Assembly (NCBI GenBank): GCA_028293725.1
Contig: JAQGOE010000204.1
Location: 1-64,000, forward strand
Source: Gammaproteobacteria bacterium
Lineage (GTDB): Bacteria; Pseudomonadota; Gammaproteobacteria; Steroidobacterales; Steroidobacteraceae
Length of the DNA stretch: 64,000 nt
Reading direction: 5' to 3'
Shown here one piece after another: positions 51,095-59,491 of this stretch; position 1 is the first letter of the stretch; each line of letters begins with the position of its first letter. The notes beneath the pieces are model-generated. The model had not been told where the DNA came from, made no database searches, and saw only the letters and a program-made list of their open reading frames with translations. A program made the translations under genes and the position numbers.

Positions 51095-53128
51095 ATGCGC
51101 GCCGTGAAACTCGTTGGAATCGTATTGGGCGGCCTGGTCGCCCTGATTATCGTCGTGTTGATCGGTGTACGGCTGTTCGTCGACCCAAACGACTACAAAG
51201 ACCGCATTGCCCGGGCGGTTAAGAGCTCCACAGGCCGCGAGCTCACGCTCTCCGGCCAGATGAAGCTCTCGGTCTTCCCGTGGATCGCTCTGGAGCTCGG
51301 CCCCGCCAGCTTGGGCAACCCCCCGGGATTTAGTGATCAGCCGTTCGCTGCCGTGCAACATGTGGCCTTGCGGGTGAAGCTGCTGCCCCTGCTGCGCAAG
51401 GAATTGGAAATCGGCCGCATCGAGATTGACGGCCTCGACCTGCGCCTGTTGAAGAACGCCGCGGGCCGCGGCAACTGGCAGGACTTCGGCAACCAGAATG
51501 CGACGCCCGAATCCGCCCCGAGTTCGAGCTCGGGCGGCGGAAGTTTGCCGGATCTGGGGGGTGTCGAAATCAAGGACAGCCGCGTGAGCTACCAGGACCT
51601 GGTGGCCGATCATCTGAACTTTGAATTGGGGCATCTGACTTCCGGCACTCCGGCGCCCGTGAAGCTGAAAGTGGCTTTGACGCCGAGCCAGGGCGCGCAG
51701 CCGATCACGCTCACCAGTCAGTTCGATCTGACACTCGACACGGAGAAGAAACAGTACGGGGTCAGCTCCTTCGAGTTGGAGGGCACGATGCAGCCGGCGC
51801 CGACGGCAGCGGCCGTGTCATACAAATTCTCCGCGCCGGTGCTGAGCGCCGATCTCACCGCACAGACTCTGAACGCTCCCAACTTCAAGGCGCAGCTCGC
51901 CTCCGCCGCTCTCGCCGGCAGCCTGCGGGGCAGCCGGATCGTCGATGCGCCCGCTTTCACCGGGGCTTTCAAGCTCGATCCGCTCGCGCTGCGCGACCTC
52001 ATGAATCAATTGGGCATCGCCGCACCCAAGACGCGCGACCCCAAGGCGCTTACGAAGCTCTCCGCCCGAGGCGATTTTACCTATGGCGCCAACGCTCTGG
52101 CGGTAAACGATCTCGATGTCCAACTGGACGACACCGGGCTGCATGGCAAAGCCGCCATCACCAATCTCGACACCAAGGCCATGCGCTTCGATCTCACGCT
52201 GGATCACATCAACCTGGATCGATACCGCAGCCCCGAGGAGGCGACCGCCCACCCGGTTGACAAGCCATCCGCGAAATCCTCGGAGCCGCCGCCGAGTGAC
52301 CCCTTCAAAACACTGCAAGTGGAGGGCAGCCTGGCGATCGGCAGTGCGACGGTTTCCAACCTCACACTCACACAGGTGCATGTGGTGCTGACGGCGAAGG
52401 ACGGAGTAACGCATATCGCGCCGGCGACGGCGAAGTTATACGGCGGAGGGTATTCCGGCGATATCACACTGGACGACCGTGGCGCGGTCGCGGCGTTGAA
52501 GATCGATCAGAGCATGACCTCGATCGACATAGCCGCGCTGCTCAAGGACTTCGCGAAATCGCAACGCATGTCGGGTCACGGCACGGTCACCACCAATCTG
52601 ACCGCGCATGGCCTCGCGGGCGACGCGCTCATGAAAACTTTGAACGGCCACATCGCCGCCAACGTCGACAACGGTGCCGTCGAGGGCGTCGACCTGTGGT
52701 TCGAAATCAATCGCGCCATGGCCCTCGCGCAAAAACAGTCGTTACCCACGGGCAGCAGCAGCGGTCGCACCAAGTTCGACGTTTTCAAGGCTTCCGCCGA
52801 TATCGTCAACGGGGTCGCGACGACGAAAGATTTGAATATCGCCTCGCAAAACCTGCGCGTCTCGGGCCAGGGCACCACCAACCTGGTCACCGACGCGATC
52901 GACTATCAGGTGAAGGCGACAATCCTCAAGGAAGCGCCCACTGCGGCCGGCGCGGCTGGCAAGACCCTGGCGGACATCCCTCTCAACATCACCGGCACGA
53001 CGACCAGTCCTAACGTGCGCCCGGATCTGGAGGCGTTGGCCAAGGCACGCGTCCAGCAGGCGATCGACCAGCACAAGGGCGAGATCCAGCAGAAACTCCA
53101 GGATAAGCTCAAGGGCCTGTTCCGATAA
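51095..53128 (+). CDS. AsmA family protein
   Basis: A 677-residue AsmA-like protein with an N-terminal TM anchor (residues about 5-27) followed by DPNDYKDRIARAVKSSTGRELTLSG, the AsmA N-terminal signature. The C-terminal half repeats strand-rich AsmA segments and ends in a helical LEALAKARVQQAIDQHKGEIQQ tail. The family bridges inner and outer membranes and helps lipid or outer-membrane protein transport. The ATG at 51095 is preferred to a GTG at 51086, since GGGGTGG lies 6 nt upstream. It lies downstream of the PBP4-like gene. Confidence 0.93.
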   Translation: MRAVKLVGIVLGGLVALIIVVLIGVRLFVDPNDYKDRIARAVKSSTGRELTLSGQMKLSVFPWIALELGPASLGNPPGFSDQPFAAVQHVALRVKLLPLLRKELEIGRIEIDGLDLRLLKNAAGRGNWQDFGNQNATPESAPSSSSGGGSLPDLGGVEIKDSRVSYQDLVADHLNFELGHLTSGTPAPVKLKVALTPSQGAQPITLTSQFDLTLDTEKKQYGVSSFELEGTMQPAPTAAAVSYKFSAPVLSADLTAQTLNAPNFKAQLASAALAGSLRGSRIVDAPAFTGAFKLDPLALRDLMNQLGIAAPKTRDPKALTKLSARGDFTYGANALAVNDLDVQLDDTGLHGKAAITNLDTKAMRFDLTLDHINLDRYRSPEEATAHPVDKPSAKSSEPPPSDPFKTLQVEGSLAIGSATVSNLTLTQVHVVLTAKDGVTHIAPATAKLYGGGYSGDITLDDRGAVAALKIDQSMTSIDIAALLKDFAKSQRMSGHGTVTTNLTAHGLAGDALMKTLNGHIAANVDNGAVEGVDLWFEINRAMALAQKQSLPTGSSSGRTKFDVFKASADIVNGVATTKDLNIASQNLRVSGQGTTNLVTDAIDYQVKATILKEAPTAAGAAGKTLADIPLNITGTTTSPNVRPDLEALAKARVQQAIDQHKGEIQQKLQDKLKGLFR

Positions 53129-53171
53129 CACGCCCCGGGGCGCGGAGGTTCGGCAGCCCCGACTACCGCTC

Positions 53172-55094
53172 TCAGGCCTTCTCGCGCAATTCGCGCAGCG
53201 GGCCGATGTACTTCTCATAGCGGCGCCAGCGTCCGACGGACCGGTTGTACATCTTCTGTCGCACCTGCCAGAAACTCGCCGTCATCACCGGACGCGCCGC
53301 CGTATGGAACTCCAGGCAGCGCTCATCCCACTCGAGTCCGAGAAAGTCCAGGATCTTGCGGGTCCATCTCTCCTGGTCGTCGACCAGTTCGGCGTAGGGC
53401 ACGTCCAGCAGGGTGCCTGCGGGCAGCACGCTGCGCCAATGCTCGACCAGGCGCTGATGCTCGCGGTAGTAGTGCGCCAGATCCGCCAGGTCCCAAGTGA
53501 AATTCTGTGCCGAGGACAACTGCGTGAAATAACACGACAGGCAGGTGTCAATCGGGTCGCGTTGCACGTAAATCATGCGCGCGTTCGGCAGCACCGAATG
53601 TATGAGACCCAGGTGATCCGAGTTGTAGGTCGACTTGTCCACGACGCGCTGCGCGCTCGAAGAGAGCCGGTCCAGCTCGTTGAGATAACCCTGCGCGAGC
53701 TTCTTCCTGAGAGACTCGCCCGGCAATCGATTCCGGACGAGTGCCTCGTGCTTGCGTGCCGCGTCGCTCCAGTACTGCAACTCTCCCGCGCCGTGCACCG
53801 CCGGGTGCGCCGAGAGGATCTGCTCGACCAGCGAAGTACCCGAACGCATCATGCCAACCACGAAAACCGGTTTCACCGACTCGGAGCGCCCTGGCTCGTT
53901 CGCGGTGATGGCTTCCCGTGTATAGGCGCGAATCGTGTCGTCAACGAAGCGCACGCGCGCCTCCGTGTCATAGCGCTCGGCGACCGCCTTCTGTAACTCA
54001 TTGGCGCGCTGGTAGCTGCGAAACGCCCGCTCGAAGTCGCCGGTATCGTCCCAATACTTGCCGATGGCAAAGCGTAGGTCGGCTTCCTCCAAGGGCGCGA
54101 TCCCGCTCGCGGCCAGCCTCTCCGCGTTTTTCAGCCACGCGCCGTCGGATGCGGTCATTTTGCGAAGCTCGGCCAATGACGCCAACGCGGTCGGCAGGTT
54201 AGCATCCAAGGCCAGAGCACCTTTGTACAGGGTCTCGGCTTCCTCGAAGCGGCCCTCGAGGCTGGCAACTTTGCCCAGACCGGTCGTTGCACCGGCATGA
54301 CGGGGTGTTATTTTGAGCGCCTTCTCAAAACACTCCCGGGCGTCGCTCAAACGTCCGAGCATGACCAGGGTCAGTCCCAGACTCACCTGGGCGTCATCCC
54401 GCTTCGGATTCAACTTCACCGCACGCCGCAGGGGCATTTCGGATTCGGCAACCTGGCCGGTGAGGCGCAGTAGAGTACCGAGATTGAATTGCGCATCGGC
54501 ATAAGTGGGCTGTATACCGGCCGCGCGACGCAACTGTTCCAAGGCCTCGTGGTAGCGGCCCATCCTCCACAGTGCTGCGCCGAGATTGTTGCGTGCGAGC
54601 AGGTGGCGGGGCTTGAGTTTCAACAGGTCCTGGTAGCGCTCGATTACTTCGGCATGATCACCCCGGGCGACCGCGGCTTCAGCCTGCGCATGAAGCGCGC
54701 CGATCGAGCGGGCGCCCGGGCCCGGCTGATTTTCCGGCGAGAGATCGTGCCGTGCCTCCGGCCCCGCGTCCGTTGCGTCAGCCGTGTCGGCTGCGTCCAC
54801 GGAGAGTCGTAACAGCAACATCTGAGCCAGCTCGTCCGCCAGCGCGGGATCCGCACCAACATTGAGCAGGCGCGCTTTGAAGCTGTTCGCCAGCTTCGCT
54901 CTGCGAAACATGCCCAACCGTAACGGCCGCGCGTCACTGTCAACTCGCGCCAGGAAGGACTGGATTACCTTGCGTTGCTGCGCGGATCGGGACGCCCGGC
55001 GATCATCCATCGAAGCGGCCGCCGCCATGAAGTGGTCCGCCAGAGAGTTTCCGACGTCGGCAGCAATCCGTGAGTTGAGTCGATCAAGCCACAT
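53172..55094 (-). CDS. TPR-containing sulfotransferase
   Basis: A 640-residue soluble protein. An unrecognised N-terminal module (residues 1-95) is followed by TPR repeats (about 130-360, HAQAEAAVARGDHAEVIERYQDLLKLKPRHLLARNNLGAAL-type units separated by regular spacing) and a PAPS-dependent sulfotransferase domain (about 405-640). The 5'-phosphosulfate loop is PVFVVGMMRSGTSLVEQILS and the 3'-phosphate loop includes YVQRDPIDTCLSCYF. Such fusions sulfate proteins or glycans. Its first 95 residues are 75% identical to the small ORF upstream at 55128-55415, without gaps, so the module was duplicated. Confidence 0.88.
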   Translation of the reverse strand: MWLDRLNSRIAADVGNSLADHFMAAAASMDDRRASRSAQQRKVIQSFLARVDSDARPLRLGMFRRAKLANSFKARLLNVGADPALADELAQMLLLRLSVDAADTADATDAGPEARHDLSPENQPGPGARSIGALHAQAEAAVARGDHAEVIERYQDLLKLKPRHLLARNNLGAALWRMGRYHEALEQLRRAAGIQPTYADAQFNLGTLLRLTGQVAESEMPLRRAVKLNPKRDDAQVSLGLTLVMLGRLSDARECFEKALKITPRHAGATTGLGKVASLEGRFEEAETLYKGALALDANLPTALASLAELRKMTASDGAWLKNAERLAASGIAPLEEADLRFAIGKYWDDTGDFERAFRSYQRANELQKAVAERYDTEARVRFVDDTIRAYTREAITANEPGRSESVKPVFVVGMMRSGTSLVEQILSAHPAVHGAGELQYWSDAARKHEALVRNRLPGESLRKKLAQGYLNELDRLSSSAQRVVDKSTYNSDHLGLIHSVLPNARMIYVQRDPIDTCLSCYFTQLSSAQNFTWDLADLAHYYREHQRLVEHWRSVLPAGTLLDVPYAELVDDQERWTRKILDFLGLEWDERCLEFHTAARPVMTASFWQVRQKMYNRSVGRWRRYEKYIGPLRELREKA

Positions 55095-55415
55095 AAATTG
55101 GGTTAGACAGTCGGCCGTTCAGGTCGGTCATAGCAGCAACATCCGCGTCAGCTCGCCCACCAGCGCCGGATCCGTACCCGCGTCGAGCAGGCGCCATTTG
55201 AAGCTGTTCGCCAGCTTCGCTCTGCGAAACATTCCCAGCCGCAGCGGCCGCGCCTCACTGTCAACTCGTGCGAGTAAGGACTGGATTGCGTTGCCTTGCT
55301 CCGCAGATCGGGACGGCGGACGCCCTTTCGTCGCAGCGGTCGCCGCCATGAAGTGGTCCGCCAGGGAGTTTCCCACGTCGCTGGCGATGCGTGAGCTGAG
55401 CCAATCAAGCCACAT
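54810..55415 (-). repeat. Tandem duplication of the sulfotransferase N-terminal module
   Basis: The stretch 54810-55094 (first 95 codons of the sulfotransferase) and 55128-55415 (the whole small ORF) are two copies of one unit, 71 of 95 residues identical, with 33 bp between. A run of more than 30 identical nucleotides is kept around 54860-54900 and 55200-55235, showing the copies are recent or converted. Confidence 0.8.
55128..55415 (-). CDS. Free-standing copy of the sulfotransferase N-terminal module
   Basis: A 95-residue ORF. From its ATG at 55415 it matches the sulfotransferase N-terminus codon for codon (MWLDWLSSRIASDVGNSLAD; LRLGMFRRAKLANSFKWRLL) and ends with MLLL then a stop exactly where the longer gene continues into its linker. 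It could be a functional small protein, a regulator of its neighbour or a decaying leftover of a full gene; the intact reading frame argues it is kept. An in-frame ATG at 55433 is possible. No known family for the module itself is recognised. Confidence 0.6.
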   Translation of the reverse strand: MWLDWLSSRIASDVGNSLADHFMAATAATKGRPPSRSAEQGNAIQSLLARVDSEARPLRLGMFRRAKLANSFKWRLLDAGTDPALVGELTRMLLL

Positions 55416-55624
55416 GAGGCGGGTTTTCTCCAAATCCCATACCAGAAAAATCGTACCGGATGACCCGGTGTGGAAGATAGCAGTTCGGCCGCTTTAGGTG
55501 AAAGGGATCACACTGTTTCCGGGCGGCAACAGCGTGGATTAGCGAAAATTCACCAACGCAACGGAGCTGCCCGAGAGGGGATTTCCTCATTCCGGCGTCA
55601 GAAATTGACGGTCCAGGGCAGCCT

Positions 55625-55641
55625 CTGACGGTGTCCGTCAG
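55625..55641 (-). terminator. Hairpin after the small DUF2897-like gene
   Basis: CTGACGG-TGT-CCGTCAG is a perfect 7-bp stem 17 bp after the stop of the small membrane protein gene on the minus strand. A second, smaller CTGAC/GTCAG pair lies at 55645-55661. No T-run is present. The rest of the gap 55416-55657 holds nothing else recognised. Confidence 0.4.
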
Positions 55642-55657
55642 TCTCTGACACAGCGGG

Positions 55658-55825
55658 TCAGTCGCCGCCGTTCTCGTCCTTTGCTTCGAGCTCGCGGGCA
55701 CGGCGACTGGCCCGATCCAACACATCCTTGGCGGGCATGCCGCTTTTAGCGCTGCTACGCAGACTCAACACCCCGCCCGCGATCACGACCATGACGACGA
55801 CGATGATAATAGCTGCCGTTGACAT
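55658..55825 (-). CDS. Small membrane protein (DUF2897-like)
   Basis: A 55-residue protein with one N-terminal TM helix (TAAIIIVVVMVVIAGGVLSL, residues 3-22) and a charged cytoplasmic tail (SAKSGMPAKDVLDRASRRARELEAK). The layout resembles DUF2897-type proteins but the match is not certain. GAGGGG lies 5 nt before its ATG. It begins 17 nt after the CadC-like gene stop and is probably in the same transcript. Confidence 0.6.
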   Translation of the reverse strand: MSTAAIIIVVVMVVIAGGVLSLRSSAKSGMPAKDVLDRASRRARELEAKDENGGD

Positions 55826-55842
55826 GTAAGCCCCTCGAGAAC

Positions 55843-56748
55843 TCAGTGAATCGCCGCCTGCAACTCTTTCGCGACTTCCCTCGCGATATCGTCCTGCACC
55901 CACAATTTGTCGCCCAACGGTCGATCGTAGGTTTCAGACCAGACCACGTACCCGTCGGCGGCGCGAACCAGCCGTGCCGCGATTCTCAGCGCAACGTCGG
56001 ATTTGCGCACGCTGCCATCGAGTATGTAAGCCACGCCGAGGGAGCTGGCAGCATCCGCTACGGTAACCCGCTTCCCCTTGAAATAGAACGAGGACGTGGG
56101 AGCAGGCACGTGCAGGCCGGGAATCTTGCTGAGTCTGTCAATCAACTCCTCGGTCATACCATCGGCAAAATACTCCTCATTCATTTCTTGTGTCGTCAGA
56201 TCGAGGAAGGGCAGCACGGCGACGGATTTTTGCGGGATGGCGCCTGCGGCAGACGGCCGGGAGAAACGCGCGAGCCCGCTGTTGAACAGGAGCGCAGCCA
56301 TGAGCGCGACAAAAAGGGCAACGCCAGCGGCAAGCAACACAACGCCCCTGCGACGCTGACCGCGTAACGACCCAACGGGGTCTGCGGGAACAACTGAGGG
56401 CTCCACGCGAGGATCATCCACCCACGGGCTCACCGGCGCCACCATCCGATATCCGAGCCTCGGTACCGTGGCGATGTATTCGGGCTGCCTGGCGTCGTCC
56501 CCAAGCAGGCGCCGCAGCGAGGCAACGGCCTGGTAGACAGAGTCTGGAGTCACGACGACCCCGGACCAGACCTGATCGAGCAGGTCATCGATGCTGACCA
56601 CCTCCCCTGCCCGCTCGGCGAGGCACACGAGCAGCTTCATCGTCCGAGCCTCTACCCGGACGATCTCCCCGGCCCGGGAAATCTGGCCCGATCTCGGATC
56701 GACGCACCAGGCGCCGACACGAAGCGGAATGACAGCGGGTCGATCCAT
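55843..56748 (-). CDS. CadC-like membrane-bound transcriptional regulator
   Basis: A 301-residue one-component regulator. Residues about 10-105 form an OmpR-type winged helix (RVEARTMKLLVCLAERAGEVVSIDDLLDQVWSGVVVTPDSVYQAVASLRRLLGDD...), with a single TM helix (about 134-155) and a periplasmic FlgO/TolB-like domain (VAVLPFLDLTTQEMNEEYFADGMTEELIDRLSKIPGLHV). It senses a periplasmic signal and binds DNA while anchored in the membrane. Four TTCAG repeats upstream at 56777-56812 have the spacing that such winged helices use. It is divergent from yceI. Confidence 0.9.
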   Translation of the reverse strand: MDRPAVIPLRVGAWCVDPRSGQISRAGEIVRVEARTMKLLVCLAERAGEVVSIDDLLDQVWSGVVVTPDSVYQAVASLRRLLGDDARQPEYIATVPRLGYRMVAPVSPWVDDPRVEPSVVPADPVGSLRGQRRRGVVLLAAGVALFVALMAALLFNSGLARFSRPSAAGAIPQKSVAVLPFLDLTTQEMNEEYFADGMTEELIDRLSKIPGLHVPAPTSSFYFKGKRVTVADAASSLGVAYILDGSVRKSDVALRIAARLVRAADGYVVWSETYDRPLGDKLWVQDDIAREVAKELQAAIH

Positions 56749-56776
56749 AGGGCAAGCCTATACAAGCGGACCTGCT

Positions 56777-56812
56777 TTCAGAAGTATTCAGCCGCTTTCA
56801 GGGCGACTTCAG
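56777..56812. promoter_or_regulatory. Four helically phased TTCAG direct repeats
   Basis: TTCAG occurs at 56777, 56787, 56797 and 56808, that is every 10, 10 and 11 bp, so all copies face the same side of the helix. They lie between the divergent CadC-like regulator and YceI genes. OmpR/PhoB-type winged helices bind such direct repeats in tandem, so this is the probable binding site of the CadC-like protein and may control both genes. Confidence 0.65.
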
Positions 56813-56870
56813 GACTTCCCGATCCGCGCTTCGGCACAGTGACTGGCCGCTTTACACAGGAGTCCGTCCA

Positions 56871-57497
56871 ATGATCCGCCGCCTGATGATTCGCCGCCTC
56901 GCTCTTGCCGCGTCGCTGGCTTTAGCCTCTTCCTCTCTATTCGCCACCACCTACACCCTCGAGCCGGACTACACCCAGGGAGTTTTTCGCTGGAATCACC
57001 TCGGCTTCTCCAGCCCGGCCGCACAATGCGCGCAGGGCCAGGGCACGCTGGAATACGATCAAAGCTATCCTGCCCGCGCGTCCGTGGAAGTGACGATTCC
57101 CCTGAGCACTCTGAACACCGGGGTGCCGGCCCTCGACGATGACTTCCGGTCGACGGACTTCTTCGACACCCCTCGATTTCCAACCGCGACATTCAAAAGC
57201 ACCCGGGTCGTGAAGGACACGGCGATGAATCGACTGAAGGTCACCGGCGACCTCACTGTGCACGGCGTGACCAAGGCGGTCATCCTCGAAGTCACCGTCG
57301 TCAAAGTCGGCGTCAATCCCAGGACCAGCCTGCCGACCGTTGGCTTCGACGCCACGACAACGCTGAAACGCTCCGATTTCGGGCTGGGGCGCTACGTTCC
57401 CCAGGTCAGTGACGAAATACAATTGCACCTCACCAGCCAGGGCGTCGAGGCAAAGGCGTACGCGGAGTATCTGAAAGCGCAGGCGGCGAAGAAATAG
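56871..57497 (+). CDS. YceI-family periplasmic lipocalin-like protein
   Basis: A 208-residue exported YceI-like protein with a signal peptide ending near SSSLFA. The mature part starts TYTLEPDYTQGVFRWNHLGFSS, followed by STDFFDTPRFPTATFKSTRV and LTVHGVTKAVILEV, the classic YceI pattern. The fold is a beta barrel that binds polyisoprenoids or similar lipids and is often induced by alkaline or osmotic stress. The facing TTCAG repeats suggest regulation by the CadC-like sensor. Confidence 0.93.
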   Translation: MIRRLMIRRLALAASLALASSSLFATTYTLEPDYTQGVFRWNHLGFSSPAAQCAQGQGTLEYDQSYPARASVEVTIPLSTLNTGVPALDDDFRSTDFFDTPRFPTATFKSTRVVKDTAMNRLKVTGDLTVHGVTKAVILEVTVVKVGVNPRTSLPTVGFDATTTLKRSDFGLGRYVPQVSDEIQLHLTSQGVEAKAYAEYLKAQAAKK

Positions 57498-57584
57498 CGC
57501 AAAAAAAGATTCCGGCCAGGTCGAATCCGAGTACTCCCGGACGACAATGGACGCTCAGTTGGTCCGAAGACTAAGGAGTCGAGC

Positions 57585-57665
57585 ATGCGGTATGTCTGCC
57601 TGGTCTATTTCGATCCCCAAGTCGTGTTCAATCAAAGTCCCGAGGCACCTGGAGTGAACGAATGA
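57585..57665 (+). pseudogene. 26-codon YCII-like fragment coupled to the GFA-like gene
   Basis: The ORF starts MRYVCLVYFDPQVVF, the beginning of YCII-domain (DGPF-type) proteins, but stops after 26 residues, where the full family has over 90. AAGGAG lies 7 nt before its ATG, and its TGA overlaps the ATG of the next gene (ATGA at 57662-57665), a classic translational coupling. It is either a truncated YCII gene or a retained leader peptide that delivers ribosomes to the GFA-like gene. Confidence 0.55.
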
Positions 57666-58186
57666 TGCTCGCGTCGCCCAAAAACCGCACGATCGCCGCC
57701 TGCTCATGTGGAAGCGTCGAGCTCGAAGCGAGCGGCGTTCCGATCACGAGTGTTGTCTGTTACTGCGACGACTGTCAGAAAGGGTCACGCCACATTGAGT
57801 CCTTACCGAATGCGGCGCCCGTTTTGGACCCCGACGGGGGCACCGCCTACATTGTCTACCGGAAGGACCGCATCAGATGCTCGCGGGGGGCGGCTCTCCT
57901 GCAGAGCCACAAGATCAGGGCGGAATCGGTCACGAACCGGGTGTTTGCTGCCTGTTGCAATTCAGCCATGTTCCTGAATTTCGATGACAGCAAACATTGG
58001 GTAGATGTGTATCGAGCCCGGTTGCGGGGAGCGGCCCCGCCTGTACAAATGCGCATGTGCACGAAATTCAGGCTCGCGGCGGGCGAGGTTCCCAACGACG
58101 CGCCCAGCTACCCCATGTGGTCCGGCAGATTTCTGGCGAAGCTTCTCGTTGCGCGGTTGGCCATGTGGCTACCCCCGCGGCGGTGA
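57662..58186 (+). CDS. GFA/CENP-V-family zinc-binding protein
   Basis: A 174-residue protein with paired Cys: Cys14/Cys16 (CSC), Cys33/Cys35/Cys38 (CYCDDC) and a CC pair near residue 100, matching the zinc sites of the glutathione-dependent formaldehyde-activating (GFA) superfamily. Most members have no proven activity on formaldehyde. A hydrophobic C-terminal end (RFLAKLLVARLAMWL) is unusual. It is coupled to the short YCII-like ORF and overlaps the convergent gene at 58169 by 18 bp. Confidence 0.8.
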   Translation: MMLASPKNRTIAACSCGSVELEASGVPITSVVCYCDDCQKGSRHIESLPNAAPVLDPDGGTAYIVYRKDRIRCSRGAALLQSHKIRAESVTNRVFAACCNSAMFLNFDDSKHWVDVYRARLRGAAPPVQMRMCTKFRLAAGEVPNDAPSYPMWSGRFLAKLLVARLAMWLPPRR

Positions 58187-58504
58187 AGGCGGTGGCAGTG
58201 CGCGATGTCCGGCCATGCCGATAACCCGCCACGCGAATTTGATCCAGAAATACAAAAGGGCTATCGGCACCAGCGTGTCATAAGCCACGTCCAGCCCGGG
58301 AATCGGCTCGATCGGAATGGCGACTGCGCCGGCGGCCAACGTGACGGCAACATGCCTGCACAACTCGCTCAGGAGTTGCCGCAGCGGATTTTCCCTGGGC
58401 ATCCGCGCAACCACGATCAACAGTACGACCAGCAGCGCAAAGCAAGCTCCGACAAAGATCAGCAGGTCGCGAACGATCTGGCCAACGAGGTTCAGGATGT
58501 CCAC
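58169..58504 (-). CDS. Small integral membrane protein of unknown family
   Basis: A 111-residue protein with three TM segments (about residues 8-32, 52-72 and 76-97), joined by a loop containing RMPRENPLRQLLSELCRH and GLDVAYDTL. The GTG at 58504 is chosen because GGAGG lies 7 nt upstream; an ORF reading to 58549 has no such support. The Pro-rich C-terminus overlaps the GFA gene end. Function is not recognised. Confidence 0.65.
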   Translation of the reverse strand: MDILNLVGQIVRDLLIFVGACFALLVVLLIVVARMPRENPLRQLLSELCRHVAVTLAAGAVAIPIEPIPGLDVAYDTLVPIALLYFWIKFAWRVIGMAGHRALPPPSPPRG

Positions 58505-58559
58505 TTTACTTCCTCCAGGCGCGCAGTTGCGGTGATCGTCCCGGCCCATCCAGCATGCG

Positions 58560-59354
58560 TCATTCGATACGCTCGATCAATGCCCGCGCGGCGGCCGGGT
58601 TGGCCACTTTGTGGCCGCTGATCACGTATAGATAAACGTCGCGGTCTTCCCGTGCGCCCTGCAGAGGGGCGAGGGTTTCCAGGTCATCGGGTACACGACC
58701 GCCAGCCCAATGCTCAGCCCGTTTCGCCCACAGGTCGAGCGCGGATCGCGAATACCCCAGCGGCTCGCCGGACTGCGTCCCCATGATGCGCGCATACACG
58801 AACGGAGCCGTGATGTCAGCGATCTGCGGATAGTCGGAATCCCCGGCGACCACGATCGCAACACCGTAGTGGCGCGCCATGTCGACGACCTCAGTCACTC
58901 TAAAGCTGGCGTGACGCACTTCAACTGCATGGCGGATCGCGCGGCCTGCAACCTTCTGGGGCAGCAGCTTCAGGAAGGCCTCGAAATCCGCCGCGTCGAA
59001 TTTTGTGGCGGGCATCAACTGCCAGTTGATGGGCCCAAGCTTATCCTTCAACTCCAGAACACCACCGTTGAGAAAGCGCTCGATCGTCGGCCCCGCTTCC
59101 GCCAGCGTGCGGCGATGGGTGGCATAGCGGGGCGCCTTCAGCGCGAACACGAACCCGTCCGGTGTCTCGTCACGCCATCGCGCGAAGGTTTCGGGCTTCT
59201 GCGCACCGTAAAAAGTGCCGTTGACCTCGATCGAAGTGAGTTTTCCCGCGGCATATTCGAGCTCCCGCTTCTGCGCGAGCGTTTCCGGATAGAACGTGCC
59301 CCGCCAGGGCTCGTAGGTCCACCCGCCGACTCCGATTCTGATGTGACCGCTCAC
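58560..59354 (-). CDS. DUF72 family protein (YecE-like)
   Basis: A 264-residue protein matching DUF72: IRIGVGGWTYEPWRGTFYPE near the start, FYGAQKPETFARWRDETPDGFVFALKAPRYATH, LGPINWQLMP and HAVEVRHASF. The fold is a TIM barrel and function is unknown. The start is GTG at 59354, where GGGGA lies 8 nt upstream; the ORF track to 59513 has extra residues that do not fit the family. It is divergent from the metallophosphoesterase. Confidence 0.88.
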   Translation of the reverse strand: MSGHIRIGVGGWTYEPWRGTFYPETLAQKRELEYAAGKLTSIEVNGTFYGAQKPETFARWRDETPDGFVFALKAPRYATHRRTLAEAGPTIERFLNGGVLELKDKLGPINWQLMPATKFDAADFEAFLKLLPQKVAGRAIRHAVEVRHASFRVTEVVDMARHYGVAIVVAGDSDYPQIADITAPFVYARIMGTQSGEPLGYSRSALDLWAKRAEHWAGGRVPDDLETLAPLQGAREDRDVYLYVISGHKVANPAAARALIERIE

Positions 59355-59491
59355 GCTTGGATTCCCCGCGCTATGGAGTCCCGGAAGTCTGGACGCGATA
59401 GACTGTGACAGCAAGGCGGGCCCGATCCGCAGGTGTTCTCGAGATGAGTCCAGGTCGCGGTAGACACAATTCACCCACGCGGCGCTTCGCA

